Shown: positions 11,653 to 24,585, numbered from the stretch's first letter. The stretch is 44,035 bases of DNA from Nemertoderma westbladi (GCA_032718475.1 JAUCBJ010002129.1:1-44035), one strand, 5' to 3'. A program made the numbers and translations. Notes: generated from the letters alone by a model not told the origin.

Positions 11653-12317
11653 GAATGGAAAGCAACGGTGGGCCAATTCGCCCCCCTCCCACCAAATGTT
11701 TTTACAAATCGTAATGAGATTGCATTAAATTTGAAACAGAGATAGTTTCACCTCCCCCCTCCTTGCTGGGTGAGCCAGAATTTTTAATTTCGCTTTCATT
11801 CTTTAACTAGATTTTATTCTATTAAATAAATACAACATATTCTGGAACATTTTGTTAATGCATGAGTAGCTACGTAATACTGTAGTATGATTAAAGTAAA
11901 GAGGCATTTCATTGTTGCCAAGCTACGTATGGGATAAACAAAATATTCTAGAATTTGTTGTATTTATTCAATATAATGAAATAGCCTAGCTTATAAGCAA
12001 AACCATGCACGTTTTAAACGCTTATATCTGTGCCAGCCTCTAAAGGGGCATGAAAAATTTAGATTATGTTACATTTTTGGAATCCATATTCGCCGTAAAT
12101 TTCGCCATTTCACAATTTCGCCGTAAACACCTTTTTCAAACGCTTGCAGCTATAGAATGAAAGCGAAAATAAAAATTCTGGCATCATCCTGCAAGGAGGA
12201 GGGAGGTGAAACTACCTCAGTTTCAAATTTAATGGCAATCTCTTTAAGATTAGTATAATTTTTTTTTGGGGGGGGGGGGGGGGGGGTGGCGAATTGGATC
12301 ACCGTTGCTTTCCATTG
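11653..12317. mobile_element. Foldback/MITE-like element with G/C-run arms
   Basis: Outer arms 11653-11803 and 12155-12317 are imperfect inverted copies. Both carry GAATGGAAAGCAACGGTG-type ends, a CCAATTCGCC phrase, a C or G run, GAGATTGCATTAAATTTGAA, a purine-rich GGAGGAGGGAGGTGAAACT block (or its complement) and GCGAAA next to AATTCTGG. A second inverted pair, AATAAATACAACA-AT-TTCT, lies inside at 11824-11846 and 11949-11975. The G run of the right arm is 19 bases (12268-12286); the left arm has only a short C-rich equivalent. No coding capacity is seen. Arm modules recur at 40446-40580, 41853-42030 and 43200-43365. Confidence 0.65.
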
Positions 12318-13799
12318 CCATTTCTTGCTACAGAGGCCCGCGGGGCGGACCAAAAAAGTTTTCGTTTCTGAATTAATTTCTTTAAAGGGACAAGCCGGTC
12401 ATTTCAGCTTTACATATGGTCTGTAAATGAGCATTAGCTTCCTCTAGCCTCGAATACTGACTGTTCTGGAAATAAGTTGTTAGATTATTTTTGATTGTTT
12501 TAGATTACAGTTCGTTTAATGTGGTTCATCGGCCTGTTTCTTATCACTAATTATAATAATATGGATTATTACAATATGGCTTTCCTGATTCTTCCAACTG
12601 TTAATTTATGTATCTGACGGGTTTAACCTTCGTACTTTATATTTGTGTATATATTATTGTTTTTTTACTTTTTACTTTTACTGTTGCCTGTACTGTAGCC
12701 TTGGAGGCGAACAACAATTGGTTAGAAGATAACCTCTCGTTTTGTCTTTAAGGGGCTTTTTGAGTCGAAACTACAAAGATGAAACTTTGTAATAATATGA
12801 TATGTGGCAACAAAACGACGGTGGGTGTGGTTGAGCATCGAACATAATTACAAACTAATTGATTTATTATGTTAATAAATACTAAAGTACTGTACAGCAA
12901 AACTCTTCGCATGAAAGTACCTATTTCTTACCCTCCCTCAGCAAAAAGCTCGAATAAATTATAAACTATTATTGTCTGTTCGGGTTCGGGAATGGAATAT
13001 GCGGTTATAATAATTTTATAATTACATTTTATTTACAATTATAAAATGTATAACGGATAAAATTGCTATCGCACTAACAGTATATCATTTAACATATTTT
13101 CTGGCTATAACAATTTTAGATTGGAATAGCTCAATGGTCTGAGGGATAGCAATCGTATGCAAATACAGAAACTGGATGATCACAATGAGGGTTTGAAGAA
13201 TATATACTGGCAGTAGTACGAGCAATTACAGGTCTGTAACGTATTAACATCGTCGGGCTCCGGTATTACATCGTCGGGCTCCGGTATTCCATTTATCTGA
13301 AAAATCCACCTTTATCACTAAATTTTATGTTTATTGCCTATTCCGTATCATAACTACACTATATATATATATATATCACCCTATATCACTAACTGATAAG
13401 TATCATTCCTATTTCCCTACCTTATTGTAGGACAGAATATACATTATAAAGGCCTGCTGCATTTCTTAATAATCAGTTATAGAGCCTAGTGGATAATATG
13501 TATATAAGTAATAATAATTTACGTCAGAAGGTGATAACTTACACGGAAGAGGACTGTCAATCACCGTCTCTCCTTCGTAATCATAGAAAGAACCATATCC
13601 AGATCCATGTCGTTTTCTGTTTGAACCGGATTTTACCAAAACTGAATCCATTTCTGGACCAACAAAAATCAAATCAATCGCAGAGAATATACCAAATTGT
13701 TACAGGATATCTTAGTTTATAAATGAACTACTATAAAGGCCTATGTATTGTGTCATTGTGTTATCTTTTTGTTAGTGTAAATAATGATATTATAAAATA
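12318..13799. other. Long unassigned AT-rich stretch
   Basis: No convincing gene. It includes a tandem pair of a 21-bp phrase containing CATCGTCGGGCTCCGGTATT (about 13248-13291) and a (TA)n run near 13360-13375. The small open frames at 13466-13722 on both strands overlap each other and have no recognisable features. Confidence 0.5.
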
Positions 13800-14006
13800 A
13801 TGATTTTGTTCTGAAATGGAAAAATTGAGGAAGCACTGGGGTTTGAACCAGCTCTATACGTGCGTTTCGGACTATCAGGCCTCGTCAGTAGCGCTAACCA
13901 GTTCAGCCATTCTCCACTGACTCTTGCCTTCCTATTTAATCCAATTCTATTGGACAGGCAATATTAATTTGTATATCCTATAAGTTGCATTTCTGAACAA
14001 AATCAT
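13800..14006 (-). mobile_element. Small inverted-repeat unit carrying a tRNA-like relic
   Basis: Ends ATGATTTTGTTCTGAAATGG (13800-13819) and the inverse at 13987-14006 match at 18 of 20 bases. Between them, minus strand 13915-13829 looks like a degenerate tRNA: an A-box-like TGGCTGAACTGG and a B-box-like GGTTCAAACCCC about 50 bases apart. The spacing and a poor acceptor stem argue against a working tRNA. It could be a tRNA-derived SINE caught in a MITE, or a composite SINE family. Confidence 0.5.
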
Positions 14007-14689
14007 AATAATAATAACATTTATAACTGAGTTGAGATAACAGCTCAACTCCAATTAATTTAGTGTAAATAATAAACAATAATATATTATATGTATATTG
14101 TATAATGTATATTAAATGCATTTATTATATCCACAATGAAGTAAGTCTTACAGTACTGACAAGTTTATTTACATTAATGCAATGAATATAGTGATTGGCT
14201 AGATTTAAGGAGTCAAATAATCTCTGTGCTACAAAGTGGACTTATTTTTTTTGGCAAACATTCTTATAGCAGTGATTATCAGGAAAGATAATTAATGATA
14301 AAAGTGTATTACCACCATAATACCAATAAACTATTTAGCCCAATTTTGATTGTATGTTAAAGTGATTAATAATAATGGGAAAGCTTTTAATCTGGTTCTA
14401 CTGTATTTGCATTTCAAAGGATTATGCCTAAATGAATCTCATTCAATCAATAAATAATTTACAATATTTAGCATTCATGTAACATATGTGAGATACGTAA
14501 TCTATATTCACTTTTAGACCCGTACGATTAGAAGGCGGATCTGATTGCTACTTTACATTACTTCATTAGTAAACCAACGCCGCTACATTTAGTGAAACTA
14601 CTATAGCTCTCTACAACGCAATATCACCACCACACACAGCCTCGCAGCCTTTGGGGGTTGTTTCTGCAGATGGTATGCAATGTCAATGG
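14007..14689. other. Unassigned AT-rich stretch
   Basis: No gene or clear repeat. The last 60 bases become GC-richer and lead into diverged units of the 50-bp satellite. Confidence 0.5.
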
Positions 14690-15487
14690 ACTAACAGTAC
14701 GGTGTAACTACAAACTACAAGGTGTGGTGCCGATGTTAGCAGAATCATCCGTCGTAACTACACGGTGCAGTGGCGACGATAGCGGTATGGCTAATCATCC
14801 ATCGTAACTACACGGTGCAGTGGCGACGATAGCAGTATGGCTAATTAACCGTCGTAACTACACGTGCAGTGGCGACGATAGCAGTATGGCTAATCAACTA
14901 TTATAACTGCACGGTGCAGTGGCGATGATAGCAGTATGGCTAATCATCCATCGTAACTACACGGTGCAGTGGCGACGATAGCAGTATGGCTAATTAACCG
15001 TCGTAACTGTACGGAGCAGTGGCGATGATAGCAGTATGGCTAATCAACTATTATAACTGCACGGTGCAGTGGCGATGATAGCAGTATGGCTAATCATCCA
15101 TCGTAACTACACGGTGCAGTGGCGACGATAGCAGTATGGCTAATTAACCGTCGTAACTGTACGGAGCAGTGGCGATGATAGCAGTATGGCAAATCAACTA
15201 TTATAACTGCGCGGTGCAGTGGCGATGATAGCAGTATGGCTAATCATCCTTCGTAACTACACGGTGCAGTGGCGACGATAGCAGTATGGCTAATTAACCG
15301 TCGTAACTGTACGGAGCAGTGGCGATGATAGCAGTATGGCTAATCATCCATCGTAACTACACGGTGCAGTGGCGACGATAGCAGTATGGCTAATTAACCG
15401 TCGTAACTGTACGGAGCAGTGGCGATGATAGCAGTATGGCTAATCAACTATTATAACTGCGCGGTGCAGTGGCGATGATAGCAGTTT
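14690..15487. repeat. 50-bp satellite array, left block (about 15 units)
   Basis: The unit is 50 bp and contains ACTGCACGGTGCAGT, GATAGCAGTATGGCTAAT and either CAACTATCATA or CAACCGTCGTA. The first units (14690-14742) are strongly diverged, as expected at an array edge. Alternating variants give 100-250-bp higher-order repeats. The block stops inside a unit at about 15487, where a foreign segment begins. Confidence 0.95.
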
Positions 15488-16257
15488 GCCTCAGATTCAC
15501 CAATGGCTTTGTTGGTCAGGGGTGGAACATGAGAGTAGCCTCCTACTCCAGAATCCCCCCCCTCACAATCTGACCTCCCTGGTGACCCAGGTTTTGGGCC
15601 AGAAAGGTCATCAGGAAAGGGACTCAAATAATTGTTGGCTGCTCTCTCTCCAGTAGGGGGTAAGACAGGCAGCCGGTCAGGAGATAACTGACGCCTGTGA
15701 GGCCGATTGTGTCCGGTAATTCCACTGGCCTCTAGTGGCAGGACCTCCGCATTACTAATGTAATCCATAGTGGGGCTTGGGGGTAGTTTTTTGCCGAGTC
15801 ATCTCTCGGGGCAAATACCACACCCTGGTTTGCCATTCCACAGGGTGGGTGTCGCAGTGGAGTCAGATATGAGGCCCATCACCCATATCTACTCTGGCGC
15901 ACATGACCCACCATTGGCTGTTGCAGCTCATCTGCTGGGTCATGCCCTGTACCCCTGCTGCCAGGTGCAGGTCGCAGTGAAGTGCACTCAGAGTGGACAT
16001 GAGAACACTCTATTCCTAACCAGCCACTGGTAGATCACCATCTGCCTGGCCAGACCATATACCCCTGCAGCCAAGTATATGGGTCCTTAATCCAGGACCA
16101 AGGGCGTCCTTATCCAGGAACGAAGGGGTCCTAGTTACAGGACCAGATTTTCCCTAGTAAGAGGATCTATGCAGCACAGCAGGTGGCACCTCCTTTATGC
16201 TGCATGGAGGTGGCAAGTTTTCTTGATCAATGACCTAGAATACCTGACCTAACGCAG
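15488..16257 (-). other. GC-rich 770-bp insert inside the satellite
   Basis: This segment is unrelated to the satellite that flanks it. GCAGT stands at both edges (about 15481-15485 and 16247-16251) and could be a target duplication. On the minus strand an open frame starts at 15768 (MDYISNAEVLPLEASG) and runs about 93 codons before entering satellite DNA. It is P/G/R-rich and I do not recognise it. Upstream of that ATG (15780-16200) is GC-rich, with two related phrases around ATACCCCTGC(A/T)GCCA. It could be the 5' part of a mobile element. Confidence 0.45.
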
Positions 16258-19200
16258 TATGATAGCCGTCGTAATGTAACGTGATGTAACGTAATGTAAC
16301 TAATCGTAACGTAACTAATCAGCCGTCGTAACTACACGGTGCGGTGACGACGATAGCAGTATGGCTAATCATTCGTTGTAACTGCCCGGTGCAGTGGCGA
16401 CGATAGCAGTATGGCTACTCATTCGTCGTAACTGCACGGTGCAGTCAGTGGCGTGATAGCAGTATGGCTAATCATTCGTCGTAACTGTACGTTGCAGTGG
16501 CGATGATAGCAGTATGGCTAATCAACCATCGTAACTACACGGTGCAGTGGCGACGATAGCAATATGGCTAATCAACTATCATAACTACACGGTGCAGTGG
16601 CGACGACAGCAGTATGGCTAATCAACTATCATACCTGTACGGTGCAGTGGCGATTATATCAGTATGGCTAATCAACCGTCGTAACTACACGGTGCAGTGG
16701 CGACGATAGCAGTATGGCTAATCAACTATCACAACTGTACGTTGCAGTGGCGATGATAGCAGTATGGCTAGTCAACTATCATAACTGCACGGTGCAGTGG
16801 CGACGATAGCAGTATGGCTAATTAACCGTCGTAACTGTACGGTGCAGTGGCGACGATAGGAGTATGGCTAATCAACCGTCGTAACTACACGGTGCAGTGG
16901 CGACGATAGCAGTATGGCTAATCATCCATCGTAACTACACGGTGCAGTGGCGACGATAGCAATATGGCTAATCAACCGTCGTAACTACATGGTGCAGTGG
17001 CGACGATAGCAGTATGGCTAATCAACCGTCGTAACTACACGGTGCAGTGGCGACGATAGCAGTATGTCTAATCATCCATCGTAACTACACGGTGCAGTGG
17101 CGACGAAGGCGGTATGGCTAATCATCCATCGTAACTACACGGTGCAGTGGCGACGATCGCAGTATGGCTAATCAACTATCATACCTGTACGTTGCAGTGG
17201 CGATGATAGCAGTATGGCTAATCAACTATCATACCTGTACGTTGCAGTGGCGATTATATCAGTATGGCTAATCAACCGTCGTAACTACACGGTGCAGTGG
17301 CGACGATAGCAGTATGGCTAATCAACTATCACAACTGTACGTTGCAGTGGCGATGATAGCAGTATGGCTAATCAACTATCATAACTGCACGGTGCAGTGG
17401 CGATTATATCAGTATGGCTAATCAACCGTCGTAACTACACGGTGCAGTGGCGACGATAGCAGTATGGCTAATCAACTATCACAACTGTACGTTGCAGTGG
17501 CGATGATAGCAGTATGGCTAGTCAACTATCATAACTGCACGGTGCAGTGGCGACGATAGCAGTATGGCTAATCAACCGTCGTAACTGCATGGTGTGGTGG
17601 CAATGATAGCAGTATGGCTAATCAACCGTCGTAACTCCACGGTGCATTGGCGATGATAGCAGTATGGCTAATCAACCGTCGTAACTTCACGGTGCAGTGG
17701 CGATGATAGCAGTATGGCTAATCAACTATCATAACTGCACTGTGCAGTGGCGATGATAGCAGTATGGCTAATCAACCGTCATAACTACACGGTGCAGTGT
17801 CAACGATAGCAGTATGGCTAATCAACTGTCATAACTGCACGGTGCAGTGGCGATGATAGCAGTATGACTAATCAACTATCATAACTGCACGGTGCAGTGG
17901 CGATGATATCAGTATGGCTAATCAACCGTTGTAACTTCACGGTGCGGTGGCGATGATATCAATATGGCTAATCAACCGTCGTAACTGCACGGTGCGGTGG
18001 CGATGATAGCAGTATGGCTAATCATCCGTCGTAACTGCACGGAGCGGTGGCGACGATAGCAGTATGGCTAATCAACTATCATAACTGCACGGTGCAGTGG
18101 CGATGATAACAGTATGGCTAATCAACCGTCGTAACTGCACAGTGCGGTGGCGATGGTATCAATATGGCTAATCAACCGCCGTAACTGCATGGTGCAGTGG
18201 CGACGATAGCAGTATGGCTAATCAACTATCATAACTGCACGGTGCAGTGGCGATAATAGCAGTATGGCTAATCAACCGTCGTATCTTCACAGTGCGGTGG
18301 CGATGGTATCAATATTGCTAATCAACCGTCGTAACTGCACGGTGCGGTGGCGATGATAGCAGTATGGCTAATCATCCGTCGTAACTGCACGGTGCGGTGG
18401 TGACGATAGCAGTATGGCTAATCCACTATCATAACTGCACGGTGCAGTGGCGACGATAGCAGTATGGCTAATCAACTATCATAACTGCACGGTGCAGTGG
18501 CGATAATATCAGTATGGCTAATCAACCGTCGTAACTGCACAGTGCGGTGGCGATGGTATCAATATTGCTAATCAACCGTCGTAACTGCACGGTGCGGTGG
18601 TGACGATAGCAGTATGGCTAATCATCCGTCGTAACTGCACGGAGCGGTGGCGATAATAGCTGTATGGCTAATCAACTATCATAACTGCACGGTGCAGTGG
18701 CGATAATAGCAGTATGGCTAATCAACCGTCGTATCTTCACAGTGCGGTGGCGATGGTATCAATATTGCTAATCAACCGTCGTAACTGCACGGTGCGGTGG
18801 CGATGATAGCAGTATGGCTAATCATCCGTCGTAACTGCACGGTGCGGTGGTGACGATAGCAGTATGGCTAATCCACTATCATAACTGCACGGTGCAGTGG
18901 CGACGATGGCAGTATGGCTAATCAACTATCATAACTACACGGTGCAGTGGCGACGATAGCAGTATGGCTAATCATCCGTCGTAACTGCACGGTGCGGTGG
19001 TGACGATAGCAGTATGGCTAATCCACTATCATAACTGCACGGTGCAGTGGCGACGATGGCAGTATGGCTAATCAACTATCATAACTACACGGTGCAGTGG
19101 CGACGATAGCAGTATGGCTAATCAACTATCATAACTGTACGGTGCAGTGGCGATGATAACAGTATGGCTAATCAACTATCATAACTGCACGGTGCAGTGG

Positions 19201-21548
19201 CGACGATAGCAGTATGGCTAATTAACCGTCGTAACTGTACGGTGCAGTGGCGATGATAACAGTATGGCTAATCAACTATCATAACTGCACGGTGCAGTGG
19301 CGACGATAGCAGTATGGCTAATCAACCGTCGTAACTGCACGGTGCAGTGGCTATGATAGCAGTATGGCTAATCAACTATCATAACTGCACGGTGCAGTGG
19401 CGACGATAGCAGTATGGCTAATCAACCGTCGTATCTTCACAGTGCGGTGGCGATGGTATCAATATTGCTAATCAACCGTCGTAACTGCACGGTGCGGTGG
19501 CGATGATAGCAGTATGGCTAATCATCCGTCGTAACTGCACGGTGCGGTGGTGACGATAGCAGTATGGCTAATCAACTATCATAACTGCACGGTGCAGTGG
19601 CAACGATAGCAGTATGGCTAATTAACCGTCGTAACTGCACGGTGCAGTGGCGATGATATCAATATGGCTAATCAACCGTCGTAACTGCACGGTGCGGTGG
19701 CGATGATAGCAGTATGGCTAATCCACTATCATAACTGCACGGTGCAGTGGCGACGATAGCAGTATGGCTAATCAACTATCATAACTACACGGTGCAGTGG
19801 CGACGATAGCAGTATGGCTAATCAACTATCATAACTGTACGGTGCAGTGGCGACGATAGCAGTATGGCTAATCAACCGTCGTAACTGCACGGTGCAGTGG
19901 CTATGATAGCAGTATGGCTAATCAACTATCATAACTGCACGGTGCAGTGGCGACGATAGCAGTATGGCTAATCAACCGTCGTATCTTCACAGTGCAGTGG
20001 CGACAATAGCAGTATGGCTAATTAACCGTCGTAACTGCACGGTGCAGTGGCGACGATAGCAGTATGGCTAATCAACTATCATAACTGCACGGTGCAGTGG
20101 CGACGATAGCAGTATGGCCAATTAACCGTCGTAACTGCACGGTGCAGTGGCGACGATAGCAGTATGGCTAATCAACTATCATAACTGCACGGTGCAGTGG
20201 CGACGATAGCAGTATGGCTAATCAACTATCATAACTGCACAGTGCAGTGGCGATGATAACAGTATGGCTAATTAACTATCATAACTACACGGTGCAGTGG
20301 CGACAATAGCAGTATGGCTAATTAACCGTCGTAACTGCACGGTGCAGTGGCGAAGATAGCAGTATGGCTAATCAACTATCATAACTGCACGGTGCAGTGG
20401 CGACGATAGCAGTATAGCTAATTAACCGTCGTAACTGCACGGTGCAGTGGCGACGATAGCAGTATGGCTAATCAACTATCATAACTGCACGGTGCAGTGG
20501 CGACGATAGCAGTATGGCTAATTAACCGTCGTAACTGCACGGTGCAGTGGCGACGATAGCAGTATGGCTAATCAACTATCATAACTGCACGGTGCAGTGG
20601 CGACGATAGCAGTATGATTAATCAACTATCATAACTGCACGGTGCAGTGGCGACGATAGCAGTATGGCTAATCAACTATCATAACTGCGCGGTGCAGTGG
20701 CGATGATAACAGTATGGCTAATCAACTATCATAACTGCACGGTGCAGTGGCGACGATAGCAGTATGGCTAATTAACCGTCGTAACTGCACGGTGCAGTGG
20801 CGACGATAGCAGTATGGCTAATCAACTATCATAACTGCACGGTGCAGTGGCGACGATAGCAGTATGACTAATCAACTATCATAACTGCACGGTGCAGTGG
20901 CGACGATAGCAGTATGACTAATCAACTATCATAACTGCACGGTGCAGTGGCGACGATAGCAGTATGGCTAATCAACTATCATAACTGCGCGGTGCAGTGG
21001 CGATGATAACAGTATGGCTAATCAACTATCATAACTGCACGGTGCAGTGGCGACGATAGCAGTATGGCTAATTAACCGTCGTAACTGCACGGTGCAGTGG
21101 CGACGATAGCAGTATGGCTAATCAACTATCATAACTGCACGGTGCAGTGGCGACGATAGCAGTATGACTAATCAACTATCATAACTGCACGGTGCAGTGG
21201 CGACGATAGCAGTATGGCTAATCAACTATCATAACTGCGCGGTGCAGTGGCGATGATAACAGTATGGCTAATCAACTATCATAACTGCACGGTGCAGTGG
21301 CGACGATAGCAGTATGGCTAATTAACCGTCGTAACTGCACGGTGCAGTGGCGACGATAGCAGTATGGCTAATCAACTATCATAACTGCACGGTGCAGTGG
21401 CGACGATAGCAGTATGGCTAATTAACCGTCGTAACTGTACGGAGTAGTGGCGATGATAGCAGTATGGCTAATCAACTATCATAACTGCACGGTGCAGTGG
21501 CGACGATAGCAGTATGGCTAATCATCCGTCGTAACTACACAGTGCAGG
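16258..21548. repeat. 50-bp satellite array, main block (about 105 units)
   Basis: Head-to-tail 50-bp units at near-constant phase over 5.2 kb. Two main unit types alternate: one with CAACTATCATAACTGCAC and one with CAACCGTCGTAACTGCAC. Sub-variants such as ATAACTGCGC at 20681, 20981 and 21231 recur at 300- and 250-bp spacing, which shows recent higher-order amplification of five to six units. Each unit has a near-perfect dyad: ACTGCAC and GTGCAGT around one G, and often CTATCAT with ATGATAG further out. The left edge (16258-16320) is degenerate, with short GTAATGTAAC repeats. Confidence 0.95.
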
Positions 21549-22639
21549 TTGAAATTGCTGTTTTTATCCTAATCAATTTAATTAACTAATTAACTGCTAT
21601 TATCTTAGCTTCTCGAAGGCCACACGGAAATTCCATTAACATTTGGCTGAGTTATTTACGTTTAAAATTGGACACAATAGAACAACAGAACAACAGACAC
21701 ACCGTTTGAGTTATTGGTAGCTGTATGCTAAGCTCGCCCCACAACAGAGCCACAGAACAACATAATAATAGAATAACAAACACACCGATTGAGTTAGTGG
21801 TACCCGTCCCGTATGCTAAGCTTGCTTACTTACGTGGCTCTCCCCACAGACTCCTGCTAAATGGCTACATTACTAATCATTAAACGTCCTTCCATTTCTT
21901 TCTTATTATTCGAGACAAGGGTGAAACTTGACGCAAATCCCATATCGGCGAATTAATATTTAATTTTAATTTATCACTTAATTAAAGGAAAGGATGACAA
22001 ACAAATCCATTGGAAATAAGGAAAAGCATAGGAACATAACAGAAACGATATGACACAGAATCAGCCAGGGGGAGTTATTTAATATTTATATAAAATAACT
22101 CGTAAAATAAGTAAAATAACACTAATAAAACTAATAAAATAGTTTATATATTACTTTAATAGAATCCCATTTATTGCTTGATATTTTATAGCATTGCACC
22201 TGTTGTTGGTATGTTTCAATGTTCAGAGAGAAGACCCTTTAGCTCAAATTATTTCTATGAGTATTGAGATATTCAAGAACATAAAATGAGGTCCAAATTA
22301 TTTTATTACAATATTTTTCAATCACTACTGGCATACAAGTGAATAGGAGCCCGCTCGACAGCGGGATAATTACTGTAAAAATCTGTAGGATACTTACTGT
22401 AAAAATCTCAGGATATATAACACTGACTGACTGACTGATAATTATCTAGGTTCAGGCACTTCCTGACTGGCGATTTTGATGAAATTTTGATTGTGCATTG
22501 CTTTGGTGGTTCATAATCGCGTTACAAAATATCAGATCGATTCTATGTGTAGTATTCGATATATTTAGTTTTTTGACATTATTTTGTCGCGAAATTAAGA
22601 GCAATGGTAAAATAACAAATCCTGCCTGAGCTGCAGCAG
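21549..22639. other. Unassigned AT-rich stretch with a short duplication
   Basis: A phrase of about 45 bp containing ACACACCG-TTGAGTTA-TGGTA and TATGCTAAGCT occurs twice (about 21697-21740 and 21779-21823). Near 22350 there is a small hairpin, CCCGCTCGACAGCGGG, followed by two ACTTACTGTAAAAATCT-like phrases. No gene seen. Confidence 0.5.
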
Positions 22640-22780
22640 CTAGCTGTGGAGTAGGAACGGTGGAGTGCAGGGCTGTCTGAGATAGAATTCCACCCAGGTG
22701 GAATTTCTTGACTTTGACTACACCCCTCCAGCCTGCCTTTACCTTGTAGGAGCAGCGCTGCTGGCTGAGTCTACACATCC
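22640..22780 (-). other. GC-richer patch, possible exon or element relic
   Basis: A minus frame reads about 45 residues of non-repetitive sequence (WRGVVKVKKFHLGGILSQ and on), flanked by AT-rich DNA. It contains a near-perfect inverted repeat ATTCCACC-CA-GGTGGAAT at about 22686-22704. I do not recognise the peptide. It may be chance. Confidence 0.2.
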
Positions 22781-23169
22781 TTTATCAGCTCTCAAGTACA
22801 GACTGAAAATAGTTGAGTTGTCAATAAACATAATAAAATATACAACTGCAGTAGGATTATATTATTATTCCACGAATCCTTGGGCTGATTATTTTGTATG
22901 TAGAAAGTTCTTAAAAATAATATTCTTATTTTTATTATTACATAAGATTAGCATCATTTTTTAGCTGAAGCATTAATAGTGCAAATTAATTTAATTATAT
23001 TTTAATACCATTACTACATTAATGGCATAAGATAAGTTTTACCATTTCTTACAAATATTATAAAACTTAATAGTGGTGCGAGCATAAAACTCAAATCACG
23101 CAAATTTAAAAGAATCGGGTGTGTTGTCATAATATCTATTTCCATAGGTTATTCTGCTTGACTGGGTCT
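22781..23169. other. Unassigned AT-rich gap
   Basis: No gene or clear repeat seen. Confidence 0.5.
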
Positions 23170-23604
23170 TGGTGCGGCTTTGCTTTTGGGACGGGGTGCT
23201 GATTGAGAGGGGGGTTGAAGTGGAGGGGGGAACTGTCCTCCCTTTTCAACCTTCCTCAAATGCTGACAAAATCAGCTGAACTCGCAGTATACGTTCCCGT
23301 ACCTGGTACAATAACTGACTTTGTTCTTCTTGGTTGAGGTGCCCTCTAAACAGTTGGGCCTCTAGTTTCCCCATAGAGTTGAACTGAGTTGGACGTATCC
23401 TGATGCTGAACGTTTCCAAACTGCAGGATCTTTGGTGTCCTTCGATACTTTCAACTGATGAAGGTCACTCCAAGGAGCCTCTGTCATCCTTAAAGGCTGT
23501 CCTAGGCTGGGAACATTCCATTGAACCTCTACCAACTCTTCCATTGAGTAACCGGCATAGTCGTATTGACAAGGATGTCCTCCTGTACGAGTAACCAAAC
23601 ACAC
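23170..23604 (-). pseudogene. Unrecognised protein-coding relic
   Basis: One minus frame from 23604 reads about 70 residues with normal composition (VTRTGGHPCQYDYAGYSMEE, then RMTEAPWSDLHQLKVSKD). After a frameshift near 23365 a second frame continues with a charged helix (LEAQLFRGHLNQEEQSQLL, then QVRERILRVQLILSAFEE) and stops near 23237. The two blocks read well as one protein with a frameshift. I do not recognise the family. It could be a domesticated or mobile-element ORF or a host pseudogene. Confidence 0.35.
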
Positions 23605-24376
23605 TGATTTGAAACCACTAACACAGATGCGTAACCTGGTACAATTTGTTTAGGTGTAACTGGAAACCCAAATTCATAAACAGATGCTCTAATTTGTAAC
23701 TGATAACTCAATTTGTTACAGAACGCTCAGATTTGTAACCAGGAATTCAAATTTGTATCCGCTACCAGTTGTCTCTTTTATTTCTTTTATTTTCGTATAT
23801 TTAAATTGATTTATTTCTAAACATGGAATAAATTACAGAATTCTCAGGGAGTGAAAAGGGTAGTTGTGTATCAATGGCTTCTTCTAAAAAGTATGTGGAT
23901 TCAAGCGCCAACATCATGGATATTTGTTTTCTGATTCGTAGGAGAAAGGAAATATCTCAATTTCGAAAAATAAAAATGAGAAAAAAAATAAAAAATCTGC
24001 CCAACTTAATGTATATTGTGTAGTGTAATTTCCCCACAAAGGCTCGAAAACTCATATACAACTTCCATATCCCTCCCATCTACTACTGACAGAGACGTTG
24101 AATTTAATTAATAATTGTTTAATCAATACAATTCTATTTCCGGAGTAACGTTATACTAATCTTGCGGGAGGAATGATATACTACATTATACGCAGCATAA
24201 CACCAGTTCAGTTGTGGTACACACAGAATAATGTACAGTAAGTAAAGCGAGTGGAAATTTATGTAGCTAATAACGGAACATTCACTTTGTATACTTGTTT
24301 TTAAAGATAGTTATTATTATTATTACAGAGAAATTACAGATATGTAATAAAAAAACCATGCGAAAATCATATTTAA
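23605..24376. other. Unassigned AT-rich stretch
   Basis: Between 23625 and 23760 the phrase ATTTGTAACTGG/ATTTGTAACC recurs four to five times in degenerate form. The rest has no visible feature. Confidence 0.5.
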
Positions 24377-24585
24377 GGGGGGGGGGGGGGGGGGGGGGTA
24401 CACCATTTCATTTTGGTTCAAAATATGTCGAAATTATTTTTATGATCTATTATTTATAATGCACGATTAAATGGTCTTTCCAAATCTGAAAACCGCTATT
24501 TAATAACTCTTTTAGTTTTCAAATTATAACAAATTCCATTTAGGGTGACCTATTGAAATTACTATTACTATATATATCGGGGACT

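Noticed and set aside
13829-13915. Functional tRNA gene on the minus strand
   Set aside because: Weak acceptor stem and odd spacing between boxes; better seen as a SINE-like relic.
22698-22964. Plus-strand 88-codon frame
   Set aside because: Half of it is AT-rich chance sequence; the other strand reads equally well in the GC-richer patch.
24377-24398. 22-base G run as a telomere or G-quadruplex signal
   Set aside because: A pure G run without repeat units is more likely slippage; its length in the assembly is also unreliable.
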